Shown here: positions 16,957-25,679 of the stretch, one piece after another
Numbering within the stretch: position 1 is the first letter of the stretch
Layout: each line of letters starts with the position of its first letter
Origin: an uncultured Pseudomonadota bacterium
GTDB taxonomy: Bacteria; Myxococcota_A; Bradymonadia; Bradymonadales; GCA-2716585
Assembly: GCA_937890335.1 (NCBI GenBank)
Contig: CALBXO010000740.1
Span: forward strand, 1 to 32,325
Reading direction: 5' to 3'
Length of the DNA: 32,325 nucleotides
Program-made: the position numbers and the translations under genes
The notes under the pieces: generated by a model
The model's database searches: none
Told to the model about the DNA's origin: nothing
Seen by the model: only the letters and a program-made list of their open reading frames with translations

Positions 16957-17964
16957 CTACGCGGCCGGCGGCTCCGGCGGCTCGAACAAATGTTCGGACA
17001 GGTGCCGCGTGCGGAAGAGATCGACGATGTAATTCATCCGGTCTCGCAGGTCCGACCAATCGCGCGCCCGGCTTCCCCCGAGGTCATTCGGCGTGCGGTC
17101 CCAGCGGCGCATGAACGCCTGAAGGTCGGGGTCCTCCAGCTCGATCAACGTGTTTGGAAACTCTTTGCTGCCGGAAGCCGGGACATCCGCGCTGACACTG
17201 AGCTGCTCGTTACCAACATCAAAACTCAGCAGCAGCCGCGTCACATGCTCGCGCCAGGCCTCGGGCATTGCCGCCTCGATGTAGGGCTGAAGCCGGTGAT
17301 GCTCGTGCAGGATGGCCTTCAGATTGCCCAGCAGGACCAGCTCGTGCTTGCCCTTGAGCGAAGGGGCGCGACGCGCCGCCGTCCAGTGCGTGAAGGCCTC
17401 GCTGAGCAGCTCCTGTCCGTCGGGTGGGGGGCCGGGCGCTACACCCACCAGAAACTGAGCGAGCCTGGCAGGGTCGGGGTTCTGGCCGAGGAAGGTCGCG
17501 ATGTAGCGACCCGATTGCCGGCCGATGTCGTCCAGGACCATGCGGTTGCCCTGAAGAATCTGCCTGGCGCTGGTGTCGAGCAGATTGTCCACGTCGCGCC
17601 AGCCAGCCACGCCCGACTGCACGGCGGCCACGGCGGCGGTCACAATGCCCGGCGGCCACCACAGCGACTGGGCCACCCCTGCGGTAAACCCCAGCGCCCC
17701 ACCCGCGAGCGCGGCCAACGGTCGGATGCCCGGTACGTCCTGCCGCTCGATGGTCGTGCGCGCCTTGCGTGAACCCCAAACCGCCCACGTGTGGAAGTTG
17801 GCGCCCGCGTCGTCACCCAGAACCGCCCTGAGGCCCAACGACAGCTCGTGGTGCATCCGGGTAATCAATGTGTTGGCCGTACCGCCGTCGGCGGTCTCGA
17901 CCGCCGCGGAGATCTGCGTGTCCCACCACGCCTCGTCGCTCCAGAACTTCCGGTTGCGCGTCAC
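16957..17964 (-). CDS. Unknown protein upstream of the kinase gene
   Basis: The 335-residue protein starts at GTG 17964, with GGGAGG five bases upstream; the longer reading from ATG 18033 has no such site. It is mostly helical. The N-terminal part has TLITRMHHELSLGLRAVLG and ANFHTWAVWGSRKARTT, followed by a Gly/Ala-rich hydrophobic stretch (PLAALAGGALGFTAGVAQSL) that may be a membrane or buried helix. The C-terminal part is soluble and charged. I do not recognise the family. It ends 35 bp before the kinase start on the same strand, so the two are probably one operon and this may be a kinase partner or target. Confidence 0.8.
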   Translation of the reverse strand: MTRNRKFWSDEAWWDTQISAAVETADGGTANTLITRMHHELSLGLRAVLGDDAGANFHTWAVWGSRKARTTIERQDVPGIRPLAALAGGALGFTAGVAQSLWWPPGIVTAAVAAVQSGVAGWRDVDNLLDTSARQILQGNRMVLDDIGRQSGRYIATFLGQNPDPARLAQFLVGVAPGPPPDGQELLSEAFTHWTAARRAPSLKGKHELVLLGNLKAILHEHHRLQPYIEAAMPEAWREHVTRLLLSFDVGNEQLSVSADVPASGSKEFPNTLIELEDPDLQAFMRRWDRTPNDLGGSRARDWSDLRDRMNYIVDLFRTRHLSEHLFEPPEPPAA

Positions 17965-18057
17965 TTGCCCTCCCTGCTGCCGCGGCACTCTACCTCCCCA
18001 GAGCAACAACAGCACCGCCATTTCAAAATCCATTCATGCGCAGACCGGGTCATGGGG

Positions 18058-18086
18058 TTGACGATCACGGCCACGACGAATATGGA
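18058..18086 (+). promoter_or_regulatory. Candidate promoter for the CxxCC protein and VTT membrane protein
   Basis: TTGACG (18058-18063) and TATGGA (18081-18086) are 17 bp apart and lie 33 bp before the ATG at 18120, in the divergent region between the two strands' genes. Confidence 0.45.
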
Positions 18087-18119
18087 TTTGCCAAACGGCA
18101 CGACAACGAGGACGAAACC

Positions 18120-18614
18120 ATGGGCGTACGTGATATCGACACCCAGAACCTGACGGTTACCGGTGCGCACGAGAAGGAAGGCGGCGCGCCGCACGTCCAG
18201 GTCGAAGAGGATGTACTGATTGTGGTCACCCAGCTGTTTGGTCCGAGCGGACACAACCTGGTGGGGTACACGGACGCGGCCTTCGACGGTTTTCCGGCGT
18301 TCTCGCTGCTCGTCAAAGCGCAGGGTCGCGAAGACCTGGTGCACCTGAGCCCATTCCACGGGGACCGGCGCAAACTGGGCTTCACCGACATCCCGCCCGG
18401 TACCAAATGCCAGCTGTGCTGCCCGGCTACCGGCGAGCCGCTGCCCCATCTGGGCAAGGTGGAGGAGAGCGCGGCCGCCGACTACTTCGCGCTGTACCTC
18501 ACCGAGGACCTCAGCCGCGGCGATTACGTGGCCATCAGCGATGTCTGGGACGACTACCACTCCCGGATCGTCGACAACCACGAGCTCGTCTCCTACTACC
18601 ACGTCGATGAGTGA
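18120..18614 (+). CDS. Unknown protein with CQLCCP motif
   Basis: The 164-residue protein starts at ATG 18120 with GAGGA at good spacing. It has no signal peptide or membrane helix. The composition suggests a compact beta-rich domain (DVLIVVTQLFGPSGHNLVGYTD, AFSLLVKAQGREDLVHLSP). GTKCQLCCPATGEPL contains the only cysteines, a CxxCC cluster that could bind metal or be redox active, and the tail has many acidic and aromatic residues. Its last eight bases overlap the start of the VTT-family gene, so the two are probably translated together. No known family is recognised. Confidence 0.78.
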   Translation: MGVRDIDTQNLTVTGAHEKEGGAPHVQVEEDVLIVVTQLFGPSGHNLVGYTDAAFDGFPAFSLLVKAQGREDLVHLSPFHGDRRKLGFTDIPPGTKCQLCCPATGEPLPHLGKVEESAAADYFALYLTEDLSRGDYVAISDVWDDYHSRIVDNHELVSYYHVDE

Positions 18615-19242
18615 GACTCCGGCGCCGGACGCCGCCCCTGCGGACCCGGCTCTGGACGACGTCACCGCCTCCCCGAAAGACCGCAAGAAACTCTGGCTGC
18701 GCGTCGGCGCCCTCGTGGCGTTCCTGGCGGGCACGTACCTGATCGCGTGGGCGACGGGCGCGCAGGAGTACTTCACCCTGGAGAAGGTCCGTCACCTGGT
18801 CGAGGTGTGCGGCTGGGGCGGCTGGCTCGCCTTTCTCGGCATCTTCTGCGTCGGCGAGCTCATCCACATCCCGGGCATGGTCTTCGTCGCGGCGGGAATT
18901 CTCGCGTTCGGGAAAGTGCTCGGCGGGCCGCTCAGTTTTGTAGGGGCCGTGCTATCTGTCAGCGTCAGCTTTGTGGTCGTGCGGGCCGTGGGAGGAAAGC
19001 CGCTCACACAATTGCCCTGGGCGTTCGCGCGCAAGGTGATGTCCCGGCTGGAAGACCGCCCCATCCGAACCGTCTTCGTCTTGCGCCTGCTCTTCTTCAT
19101 GGCGCCGCCGCTCAACTACGCGCTGGCTCTGTCCGGTGTGAAGTTCCGCGACTACTTCATCGGCTCAGCCCTCGGCCTGATCGCGCCCATGATCGTGATG
19201 GTCCTGGCCTTTGACTGGGTCATCGGCTGGCTCACGGGCTGA
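18607..19242 (+). CDS. TVP38/TMEM64 (VTT/DedA-like) membrane protein
   Basis: The 211-residue inner-membrane protein starts at ATG 18607, inside the end of the preceding gene; longer readings are low-complexity shadow sequence of that gene. After a Pro/Ala-rich cytosolic head come several hydrophobic helices (LWLRVGALVAFLAGTYLIAW, GWLAFLGIFCVGELIHIPGM, then FVVVRAVGGKPL and RTVFVLRLLFFMAPPLNYAL). The order and the conserved VGE, PG, R-L-x-F and P-x-N-Y positions match the VTT (SNARE-associated) domain. Such proteins are implicated in lipid scrambling and membrane homeostasis. The substrate here is unknown. Confidence 0.88.
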   Translation: MSETPAPDAAPADPALDDVTASPKDRKKLWLRVGALVAFLAGTYLIAWATGAQEYFTLEKVRHLVEVCGWGGWLAFLGIFCVGELIHIPGMVFVAAGILAFGKVLGGPLSFVGAVLSVSVSFVVVRAVGGKPLTQLPWAFARKVMSRLEDRPIRTVFVLRLLFFMAPPLNYALALSGVKFRDYFIGSALGLIAPMIVMVLAFDWVIGWLTG

Positions 19243-19279
19243 GTCACATTCCACGCCCACCGACGCTCACAGCCGCTAC

Positions 19280-19308
19280 TTGTGACGCTCTCTTTGCCTC
19301 GGTAGGAT
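19280..19308 (+). promoter_or_regulatory. Candidate promoter for the IgGFc-like lipoprotein
   Basis: TTGTGA (19280-19285) and TAGGAT (19303-19308) are 17 bp apart, 49 bp before the ATG at 19358. Confidence 0.45.
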
Positions 19309-19357
19309 CTCCGCCTAATCCCACACCGCGCCAAGGGGTGCGCTGCCACCAGTGTCA

Positions 19358-21937
19358 ATGAAAAGTAGAGCGATGAGTGCCGGCCTGCTGGGGGCCCTCT
19401 TGACCAGCGCAGTCATGCTCACCGCATGCACGAGCCCCAAACCCGCTGTCAGTACGCCTGACCCGAGCGATACAGGGGCGGCCGACGCCGATGATGCCGG
19501 GGATGGCGCGGCGGAGCTGGACGTTGGGGGATCCGACACGGGCGACGCGGTAGACACGGGCGACACGGCGGACGCAGACACGGGCGACACGGCAGACGCA
19601 GACGCGGGCGACGCGGCAGACGCAGACACGGGCGACGCTGCCGACGCGGACACCAGCGATACCGAAGACGCCGACGGCGACGATACCGACACCGGGCATC
19701 CCGAGCAGGTCTGCGTTCCTGGCGAGAGACTTGGTTGCGTCGACGGCGCCACGCCCGCGTACCGAATCTGCACAGACGACGGGTTGCGTGCCTTGGAGGT
19801 GCTGTGCCCGGCGGAGTCGTTCTGTTCAGAGGGGCAATGCATGCCGTGGGTCTGCCCCCCAGGAACACGAAGCTGCAGCGATGAGACGACGCCCACCGTC
19901 TGCAACGAAGCGGGAACGAGCTTCATCGATGAGCCCCCCTGTGCGGATTCCGACCGATGCCGGGGCGGCAACTGTGTCACGCCGTTGTGCACCCCGGGGG
20001 AGCGGGTGTGTTCCGAGGAAGGGACGCCCACAGTCTGCAATGGCACGGGTTCAGCATTTGAAGACCTGGAGGCCTGCGCCGACGGCCAACACTGTGCAGA
20101 CGGCGACTGCGCGGATCCGATCTGCGTGCCCGAAGAACGCGGGTGCCTGGACGACCAAACGCCCACCGTCTGCAACAGTGACGGCAGCGCTCTGGAGCAG
20201 CAGGCCCCGTGTTCGGAGACCGAACGATGCGTGCGGGGCGACTGCTTGATTCAGGTCTGCACACCGGGCGAGCAAAGCTGCGACGACGAGGCGACACCGG
20301 CGCTTTGTAACGAAGACGGAACCGAGCTGGTGCCACAACCGGCCTGCCCGCGCGGCCGCGCTTGTTTCGAAGGCGCGTGCCTGACTCCGTGCGAGCGCGC
20401 TGAGCGAGACGGCGGCTACCTGGGATGTGAGTTCTGGCCGGTCGAGCTGGACAACCATCTGCTTCTCGTTGAGGGCGAGTCCACGCCCGAAGCGCCTTTT
20501 GGCGTCCTCCTCGCCAACCCCGGCGCCGAACATGTGCGAATCTCCGTGTTTGCACCTGGCGGCGCCGCTCTCGAGGCGATCCCTGAGGTTGTCGTGGAAG
20601 ACCCCTTCGGACAAGGCGGCGAGGTGCCTGTGTACACCGAGGTGATCGGGGCCGATGCACAGCGCGTAGGCGAGCCCCTCACAGGCCCGCTGGACCTGAT
20701 CTTGGTTCCGCCCGGCGGCTACCTGCAGGTCCTGTTCCCGCGCAACCAGCCGCCGCCGCTCGTGACCTCCCTTGGACCTTGGGCATGGCGCGTGGTCTCC
20801 AACCGCCCGATCGTCGCACAGCAGCTCAACCCGATCTGCTGCAACTTCAGCTTTACCGCGGACGCGACGCTCTTGTTGCCCCGCGGCGCGCTCGGGAGGC
20901 AATACCGGGCGCTGGTATCCCCTACCTGGAGGGCGTCACCGCGCCGTTCCTTGCCGGCCACGTTGACCGTCGTCGCAGTCGATGACGAGACCGCGGTCAC
21001 GATAGAACTCGGGCCCCGCACGCTGCGCCCCGTCGACAACGAGATCCAGCGGCTCGAAGGTCAGCCGGACGACAACGGCAGAATCGAACTGGTCATGCAG
21101 GCGGGGGAGGTGCTGAATCTCGAGGGCGGCCCGGAGCTGCCGGAGGTCGACCTGAGCGGTGTACACATCACCGCCAGCAATCCCATCGCGGTGTTTGGCG
21201 GCAATGTGTGCAGCAACGTGCCCGCAGCCTCGCCCGCGTGCGATCACATGGAACATCAACTGCCCGCCGTACAGTCCTGGGGCAGGCAATACGTCGCCGC
21301 GCCCGTGATTCGGCGAGGCGAGGCCATAGACGAGGCGACGTACTGGATTCTGGTGGCGCAAACCGACGGGACCGAGATTGTCTTCACGGAGTCCACCTTG
21401 GACGACATCGCGCATGCCGGACCCGCAAGTCCGGGCACACGCAGCTGCGAGGACTTCCTGGTCGGTCCCGAAACAATCGCCCTGAACGCTGGCCAGGCTT
21501 GCGGCTTTGCCAGCAGGGTCGCCTTTGAACTCACGGCAAACGAGCCGTTCGGCGTGGGAGGATTCATCAGCGGTCAGGGCTCTACGGGGCTGGATCTCTT
21601 CGGCGAACACGCGGGGGACCCGGCATTTTTCATGGTCACGCCGACCTCGCAGTACCAGACACATCACGTATTCGTCAGCCCCTCCAGCTACCTTCTCCAC
21701 TACGTGACGGTCGTCATGCCCCTCGGGACCGAACTCCTGGTCGACGGCGTGACGATCGATCCATTCGAACACGGCGCTGACATGGTCACGGGACTGGAGG
21801 CGCTGCGTGTTCACATAGCCCTCGGCGATGGATTCCACTCGCTCGCAGCCGATGCGCCCGTTGGCATTGTCGTCTACGGCTTCGACGACTACGTCGGTTA
21901 TGCGTTTGGAGGAGGGCCGCGGCTCACGCCCCGCTGA
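19358..21937 (+). CDS. Lipoprotein with Cys repeats and IgGFc-binding-like domain
   Basis: The 859-residue protein starts at ATG 19358 (GTG 19352 is a possible alternative; neither has a strong ribosome binding site). The signal peptide ends at a lipobox (MLTAC, Cys 24). A long Asp/Thr/Ala/Gly linker built on a 24-bp DNA repeat follows. Residues about 119-344 are five 45-residue repeats of the form CxPGERxCxDxxTPTVCNxxG...CxxGxC. The rest resembles the IgGFc-binding domain of large myxobacterial surface proteins: GYLGCEFWPVELDN, PICCNFSFTADATLLLP, QLPAVQSWGRQYVAAP and repeated strand pairs. It is probably a surface adhesin or binding protein. The ligand is unknown. Confidence 0.85.
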   Translation: MKSRAMSAGLLGALLTSAVMLTACTSPKPAVSTPDPSDTGAADADDAGDGAAELDVGGSDTGDAVDTGDTADADTGDTADADAGDAADADTGDAADADTSDTEDADGDDTDTGHPEQVCVPGERLGCVDGATPAYRICTDDGLRALEVLCPAESFCSEGQCMPWVCPPGTRSCSDETTPTVCNEAGTSFIDEPPCADSDRCRGGNCVTPLCTPGERVCSEEGTPTVCNGTGSAFEDLEACADGQHCADGDCADPICVPEERGCLDDQTPTVCNSDGSALEQQAPCSETERCVRGDCLIQVCTPGEQSCDDEATPALCNEDGTELVPQPACPRGRACFEGACLTPCERAERDGGYLGCEFWPVELDNHLLLVEGESTPEAPFGVLLANPGAEHVRISVFAPGGAALEAIPEVVVEDPFGQGGEVPVYTEVIGADAQRVGEPLTGPLDLILVPPGGYLQVLFPRNQPPPLVTSLGPWAWRVVSNRPIVAQQLNPICCNFSFTADATLLLPRGALGRQYRALVSPTWRASPRRSLPATLTVVAVDDETAVTIELGPRTLRPVDNEIQRLEGQPDDNGRIELVMQAGEVLNLEGGPELPEVDLSGVHITASNPIAVFGGNVCSNVPAASPACDHMEHQLPAVQSWGRQYVAAPVIRRGEAIDEATYWILVAQTDGTEIVFTESTLDDIAHAGPASPGTRSCEDFLVGPETIALNAGQACGFASRVAFELTANEPFGVGGFISGQGSTGLDLFGEHAGDPAFFMVTPTSQYQTHHVFVSPSSYLLHYVTVVMPLGTELLVDGVTIDPFEHGADMVTGLEALRVHIALGDGFHSLAADAPVGIVVYGFDDYVGYAFGGGPRLTPR
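19553..19672 (+). repeat. 24-bp in-frame tandem repeat encoding an Asp-rich linker
   Basis: Five units of 24 bases, starting GACACGGGCGAC and ending GACGCA or similar, diverging towards the 3' end. They encode DTGDTADA-type octapeptides between the lipobox and the Cys repeats, so the unit keeps the frame and only the linker length would vary. Confidence 0.85.
19712..20391 (+). repeat. Five protein-level 45-residue Cys repeats
   Basis: Five consecutive segments of about 135 bases in the lipoprotein gene encode repeats beginning VCPPGTRSC, LCTPGERVC, ICVPEERGC, VCTPGEQSC (first copy CVPGERLGC), each with TPTVCN or a variant and six cysteines. The DNA copies have diverged, so the repeat is clear only in the protein. 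Confidence 0.85.
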
Positions 21938-21954
21938 CGCAGGGGGTTGACCCT

Positions 21955-21971
21955 GTATATACGGTGTTTAC
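21955..21971. promoter_or_regulatory. Predicted TetR operator upstream of the maoC/fabG/thiolase operon
   Basis: GTATATACGGTGTTTAC is an imperfect 17-bp palindrome of the form GTAnAnACnGTnTnTAC, shared with the site at 26337-26353. It lies 18 bp after the previous gene and about 80 bp before the ATG at 22049. TTGACC (21947) and TATATA (21956) nearby could be promoter elements, but their pairing is unclear. Confidence 0.6.
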
Positions 21972-22048
21972 TTCACCCCCCGCACCCTGCTAGTACATCG
22001 CGGGATGCGCCTGCCCAGTGGGGGCAGGAAGGGCACAGGAGGAACACC

Positions 22049-22960
22049 ATGGTTTCCAACCGACACATCCTGCGGCAGGGCTCGGCGCTCGGGGCGCTCG
22101 GACGCACGGCGCTCCAGGCGGCGATGCAGAAGGTCCAAGGGGTCCCCAAGACGGCGCCGCCGCTGCCAGGTCCGGAGCTCACGAGCGTGGTCGCGCCCCG
22201 CCCGCGCGACCTGGTGGACGCGTACCTTCGCAATGTGGGTGGGAACCCCAAGGCCTACGCTGGACGGCTGCCCGGACACATGTTCCCGCAATGGGGCTTT
22301 GGCCCGGCGGCGCGCACGCTGGACGGCATCCCGTACGCGCTGATGAGCGTGGTGAACGGAGGCTGCCGACTCGAGGTCCGCGGCGAGCTGCCCGACGACG
22401 TGCCACTGACGGTCACAGCCCAGCTGATGGACATCGAGGACGACGGGCGAAAGGCGATCCTCCGGCAACGGGTGGTCACCGGCGTAGAGGGAAACCCGGA
22501 GATCATCGTCGCCCACATGGACCCCATTGTGATCTATGGCAAGCGCGACAAGTCACAGCCCCGGCCCAAGAAGGTGATGCCCACCGTTCCTCAGGACGCC
22601 CACGAGCTGGCCCGGTGGCGAATCTCGCGGAGCGCCGGCCTCGATTTCGCCAGGCTCACCGGCGACTTCAACCCCATCCACTGGGTGCCGTCCTACGCGC
22701 GGATGAACGGGTTCAAGAGCACAATCCTCCACGGGTTTGGGACCATGGCCCGCGCCATCGAAGGGTTGCACAAGGCGCAGTTCGCCGGAGCGACGCCGGT
22801 GCGCGGTTTTGACTGCCGTTTCACCCGCCCGCTGACCCTGCCCGCCGACGTGGGGCTCTACGTTCGACAGACCGATGCGCTGCGCGAGGTCTGGGTCGGA
22901 AACGCCCTCGGCGGCGAGTGTTTCATGTCCGGCACCTACACCCTCGAAGGTGAATCATGA
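22049..22960 (+). CDS. MaoC-family (HtdX-like) 3-hydroxyacyl hydratase/dehydratase
   Basis: The 303-residue protein starts at ATG 22049 with a strong AGGAGG six bases upstream. The C-terminal hot-dog domain has the MaoC hydratase motif DFARLTGDFNPIHWVPSYA, with catalytic Asp 206 and His 211, and ILHGFGTMARA. The N-terminal half looks like a second, degenerate hot-dog domain, giving the two-domain size of mycobacterial HtdX. The expected reaction is reversible hydration of trans-2-enoyl-CoA to (R)-3-hydroxyacyl-CoA. The stop overlaps the next start as ATGA, so it is coupled to the FabG4-like reductase. It is the first gene of a fatty-acyl operon, under a predicted TetR operator. Confidence 0.88.
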   Translation: MVSNRHILRQGSALGALGRTALQAAMQKVQGVPKTAPPLPGPELTSVVAPRPRDLVDAYLRNVGGNPKAYAGRLPGHMFPQWGFGPAARTLDGIPYALMSVVNGGCRLEVRGELPDDVPLTVTAQLMDIEDDGRKAILRQRVVTGVEGNPEIIVAHMDPIVIYGKRDKSQPRPKKVMPTVPQDAHELARWRISRSAGLDFARLTGDFNPIHWVPSYARMNGFKSTILHGFGTMARAIEGLHKAQFAGATPVRGFDCRFTRPLTLPADVGLYVRQTDALREVWVGNALGGECFMSGTYTLEGES

Positions 22961-24372
22961 GCGATGTCCTTCTGGAGCTCGGCCGCCGCCCCGGCGCCCG
23001 CAAGCTCGTGTCCTCTCTTGGCCTCCCCATCCCGATGCCGGTGGACCTGGCCCGTGCGAAAACGGGGCGGACCGAGCGTCCGCTGGCGGGAAAATCCGTC
23101 GCCGCTGCGCTTGGCGGCGGAGCCGTGGGCACCGCGATCGCCAACATCGTAGCGCAAGCCGGCGCCACCTCCTGGGTCCTCGGCGCGGCCGCTGCCGCGC
23201 AGAAGGCCGGCGAGGCGTGGGGCGCACCGCCGAAGACGCTGGACATCGACGCCATCGCTGCGGACGTGCGGTTCCACGGGTTGGTCTTTGATGCGTCAGA
23301 GCTCACCGAGCCGGCGCAACTCGAGCAACTCTACGCCTTCTACCACGGCGTGGTGCGCAAGATAGGCAAAGGCGGGCGCGCCGTGATCGTGGGCCGCGAT
23401 CCACGGGGCCTGCCACCCGCCGCGGCGGCGACACAGGCGGCCCTCGATGGCTTTGCGCGGAGCCTCGCCAAGGAGGTGGGGCGCAAGGCCGCCACCGCCA
23501 ACCTGGTCTACGTCGCCGACGGCGCGGAGGCCCGGCTCGCCGGGGCGCTTCGGTTCTTCCTGACCACGCGTTCGGCCTATGTGTCCGGACAGCCGCTGTT
23601 CGTCAGCAACGATGTGTCCGGGGATGCGCCCAGCAGCTGGGTTCGGCCGCTGGATGGCCAGGTGGTGCTCGTGACCGGCGCCGCCCGCGGCATTGGCGCC
23701 GCGACTGCGATGGCGCTGGCGCAGGAGGGGGCCCGCGTCATGGTCCTGGACCGCCCCGAGGACCAGGCCGCGGCCGCGGAACTGGCGCGCAAGATCGACG
23801 GTGTCGCCGTCGGCGTCGACATCACCGCGGCGGACGCAGCGGAGCAGATCCTCGCCGCCGCGCCGGGACCCATCACTGTCGTCGTTCACAACGCGGGCAT
23901 CACCCGCGACCGCACGCTGGGCAAGATGGACGCGGCGCGCTGGAACAGCGTGATTGACGTGAACCTCGGCGCTGTCGCGCGGATCACGCAGACTCTGCTG
24001 GACAAGGACGCCCTGGCACCCGGCGCGCGTCTCGTTTGCTTGAGCTCCATCAGCGGCATCGCCGGCAACGCGGGGCAGACCAACTACGGCGCCGCGAAGT
24101 CCGGGGTCATTGGATTCGTCACCGCATCCGCACCGCTGCTGGCGGCGCGCGGCATCGCCATCAACGCCATCGCGCCCGGTTTCATCGAGACCCGGATGAC
24201 AGACGCCATGCCGGCGGCCATCCGCGAGGTCGCCAGGCGCATGAACAACCTCGGCCAGGGCGGACAGCCCGAGGATGTGGCCCAGGCCATCACCTTCCTG
24301 GCGTCACCGGGCGCCATTGGAATCACAGGACAGGTGCTCCGCGTATGCGGCGGCGCGCTGGTAGGACGGTAG
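22957..24372 (+). CDS. High-molecular-weight FabG (FabG4-like) 3-oxoacyl reductase
   Basis: The 471-residue protein is nearly twice the size of ordinary FabG. The C-terminal half is a classical short-chain dehydrogenase: cofactor motif TGAARGIG (from residue 240), NAG in VVHNAGITRDR, catalytic Ser in SSISG, and YGAAK with Tyr 377 and Lys 381. The N-terminal 210 residues form a second Rossmann/flavodoxin-like domain lacking catalytic residues. This layout is that of mycobacterial FabG4 (Rv0242c), an NADH-dependent reductase that acts on long 3-oxoacyl-CoA. The gene overlaps the hydratase gene by four bases and precedes the thiolase by eight bases, so the three enzymes are probably made together. 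Confidence 0.92.
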   Translation: MSDVLLELGRRPGARKLVSSLGLPIPMPVDLARAKTGRTERPLAGKSVAAALGGGAVGTAIANIVAQAGATSWVLGAAAAAQKAGEAWGAPPKTLDIDAIAADVRFHGLVFDASELTEPAQLEQLYAFYHGVVRKIGKGGRAVIVGRDPRGLPPAAAATQAALDGFARSLAKEVGRKAATANLVYVADGAEARLAGALRFFLTTRSAYVSGQPLFVSNDVSGDAPSSWVRPLDGQVVLVTGAARGIGAATAMALAQEGARVMVLDRPEDQAAAAELARKIDGVAVGVDITAADAAEQILAAAPGPITVVVHNAGITRDRTLGKMDAARWNSVIDVNLGAVARITQTLLDKDALAPGARLVCLSSISGIAGNAGQTNYGAAKSGVIGFVTASAPLLAARGIAINAIAPGFIETRMTDAMPAAIREVARRMNNLGQGGQPEDVAQAITFLASPGAIGITGQVLRVCGGALVGR

Positions 24373-24380
24373 GAGACACC

Positions 24381-25679
24381 ATGGCTACTCGTAAGAAAAA
24401 GGTCGCTCGTCGCGCCGTCATCGTCGCCGGTCGTCGCACCCCGTTCGTGCGCGCATTTGGCCCCCTGATGAAGGTGGACACCATCGGCCTGGGGACCGCC
24501 GCAACCAAAGGCCTGATCGGGGCGATGAACATCGCCCACCGCGACATCGATGGGATCGTATGGGGCGGCGTCATCCTGCCGGGAACCAGCCCCAACGTCG
24601 GGCGCGAGATCGCGTTGGACCTGGGGATGCCGGCGTGTGAGGCCATGACCGTCTCGCGCGCCTGCGCATCTGGGCTGCAGGCCATCACCCTGGCCGCAGC
24701 AGCGATCGAGCGCGGCGACGCCGACGTGATGATCGCCGGCGGCTCGGACTCCACGAGCAACGCGGAGGTAAAACTGCCCCAGAAGTGGGTGCACGCGCTG
24801 GCCCCGCTGGCGTTTGGCAAGGCCACGGCCGCCGATGTGCTCGGCGTCCTGAGCCAGCTGACCCCACTGACGGACCTCATCCCCAAGCGCCCCGAGATCG
24901 CCGAGCGCAGCACCGGGCAACTGATGGGCGAGGCCGCAGAAGAGATGGCGGCGCGCAACGAGATCTCCCGCGAAGCGCAGGACGAGTTCACAGAGCGCTC
25001 CCACCACCGCGCCGCGGCCGCCATCGCGTCGGGCCGCTTTGACGCGGAGATCGTCCCCGTGCAGGGCGACGGCGGAAAGTGGGTGCACACCGACGGCATC
25101 GTCCGCGCCGACACGTCGCTTGAGAAGCTGGCCCGCCTGCGGCCGGTCTTTGCCAAGAACGGCACATTGACCGCGGGCAACTCCAGCGCCCTGACCGACG
25201 GTGGCGCTGCGGTTCTCCTGATGGAGGAACAGAAGGCGCGGGCGCTGGGCTACACGCCGCTGGCCGCGTTCAAGTCGTGGTCGTACGTGGGCGTGGACCC
25301 CGCCGACCAGCTGCTGATGGGGCCCGCCATCGCCATGCCGCGCGCCCTTGAGCGGGCGGGAATGAAGCTGTCCGACATCGACATCGTCGACATCCACGAG
25401 GCCTTCGCCGCGCAGGTGCTGTCCGTACTCAAAATGCTCGGCAGCGACGCGTTCGCCACCCAACGCCTGGGCTGGGACGCGGCGGTGGGGACCATCGATC
25501 CAGAGCGCCTCAACGTGCACGGCGGCTCCCTGGCGCTGGGCCACCCCTTCGCGGCCACCGGGGCGCGCATGGTGACAACGGTGGCCCGAGAGCTGGCGCT
25601 GTCCGACAAGAAGACCGCCCTGCTCGGCATCTGCGCCGCCGGCGGGTTGGGCGCAGCCGCCGTGCTGGAGCGCGTGTGA
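24381..25679 (+). CDS. Acetyl-CoA acyltransferase (thiolase, FadA2/FadI-like)
   Basis: The 432-residue thiolase starts at ATG 24381 with AGGAG at good spacing. Catalytic residues are visible: nucleophile Cys 95 in SRACASGLQA, His in GGSLALGHPFAATGAR and the second Cys in GICAAGGLGAA near the C-terminus. It is 30-40 residues longer than the shortest thiolases, as in the FadI and FadA2 branch. It would cleave 3-oxoacyl-CoA with CoA, or run in reverse. The Lys/Arg-rich start (MATRKKKVARR) is common in this branch. It is followed by the TetR gene through a GTGA overlap, so the regulator is in the same transcript as the enzymes. Confidence 0.93.
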   Translation: MATRKKKVARRAVIVAGRRTPFVRAFGPLMKVDTIGLGTAATKGLIGAMNIAHRDIDGIVWGGVILPGTSPNVGREIALDLGMPACEAMTVSRACASGLQAITLAAAAIERGDADVMIAGGSDSTSNAEVKLPQKWVHALAPLAFGKATAADVLGVLSQLTPLTDLIPKRPEIAERSTGQLMGEAAEEMAARNEISREAQDEFTERSHHRAAAAIASGRFDAEIVPVQGDGGKWVHTDGIVRADTSLEKLARLRPVFAKNGTLTAGNSSALTDGGAAVLLMEEQKARALGYTPLAAFKSWSYVGVDPADQLLMGPAIAMPRALERAGMKLSDIDIVDIHEAFAAQVLSVLKMLGSDAFATQRLGWDAAVGTIDPERLNVHGGSLALGHPFAATGARMVTTVARELALSDKKTALLGICAAGGLGAAAVLERV

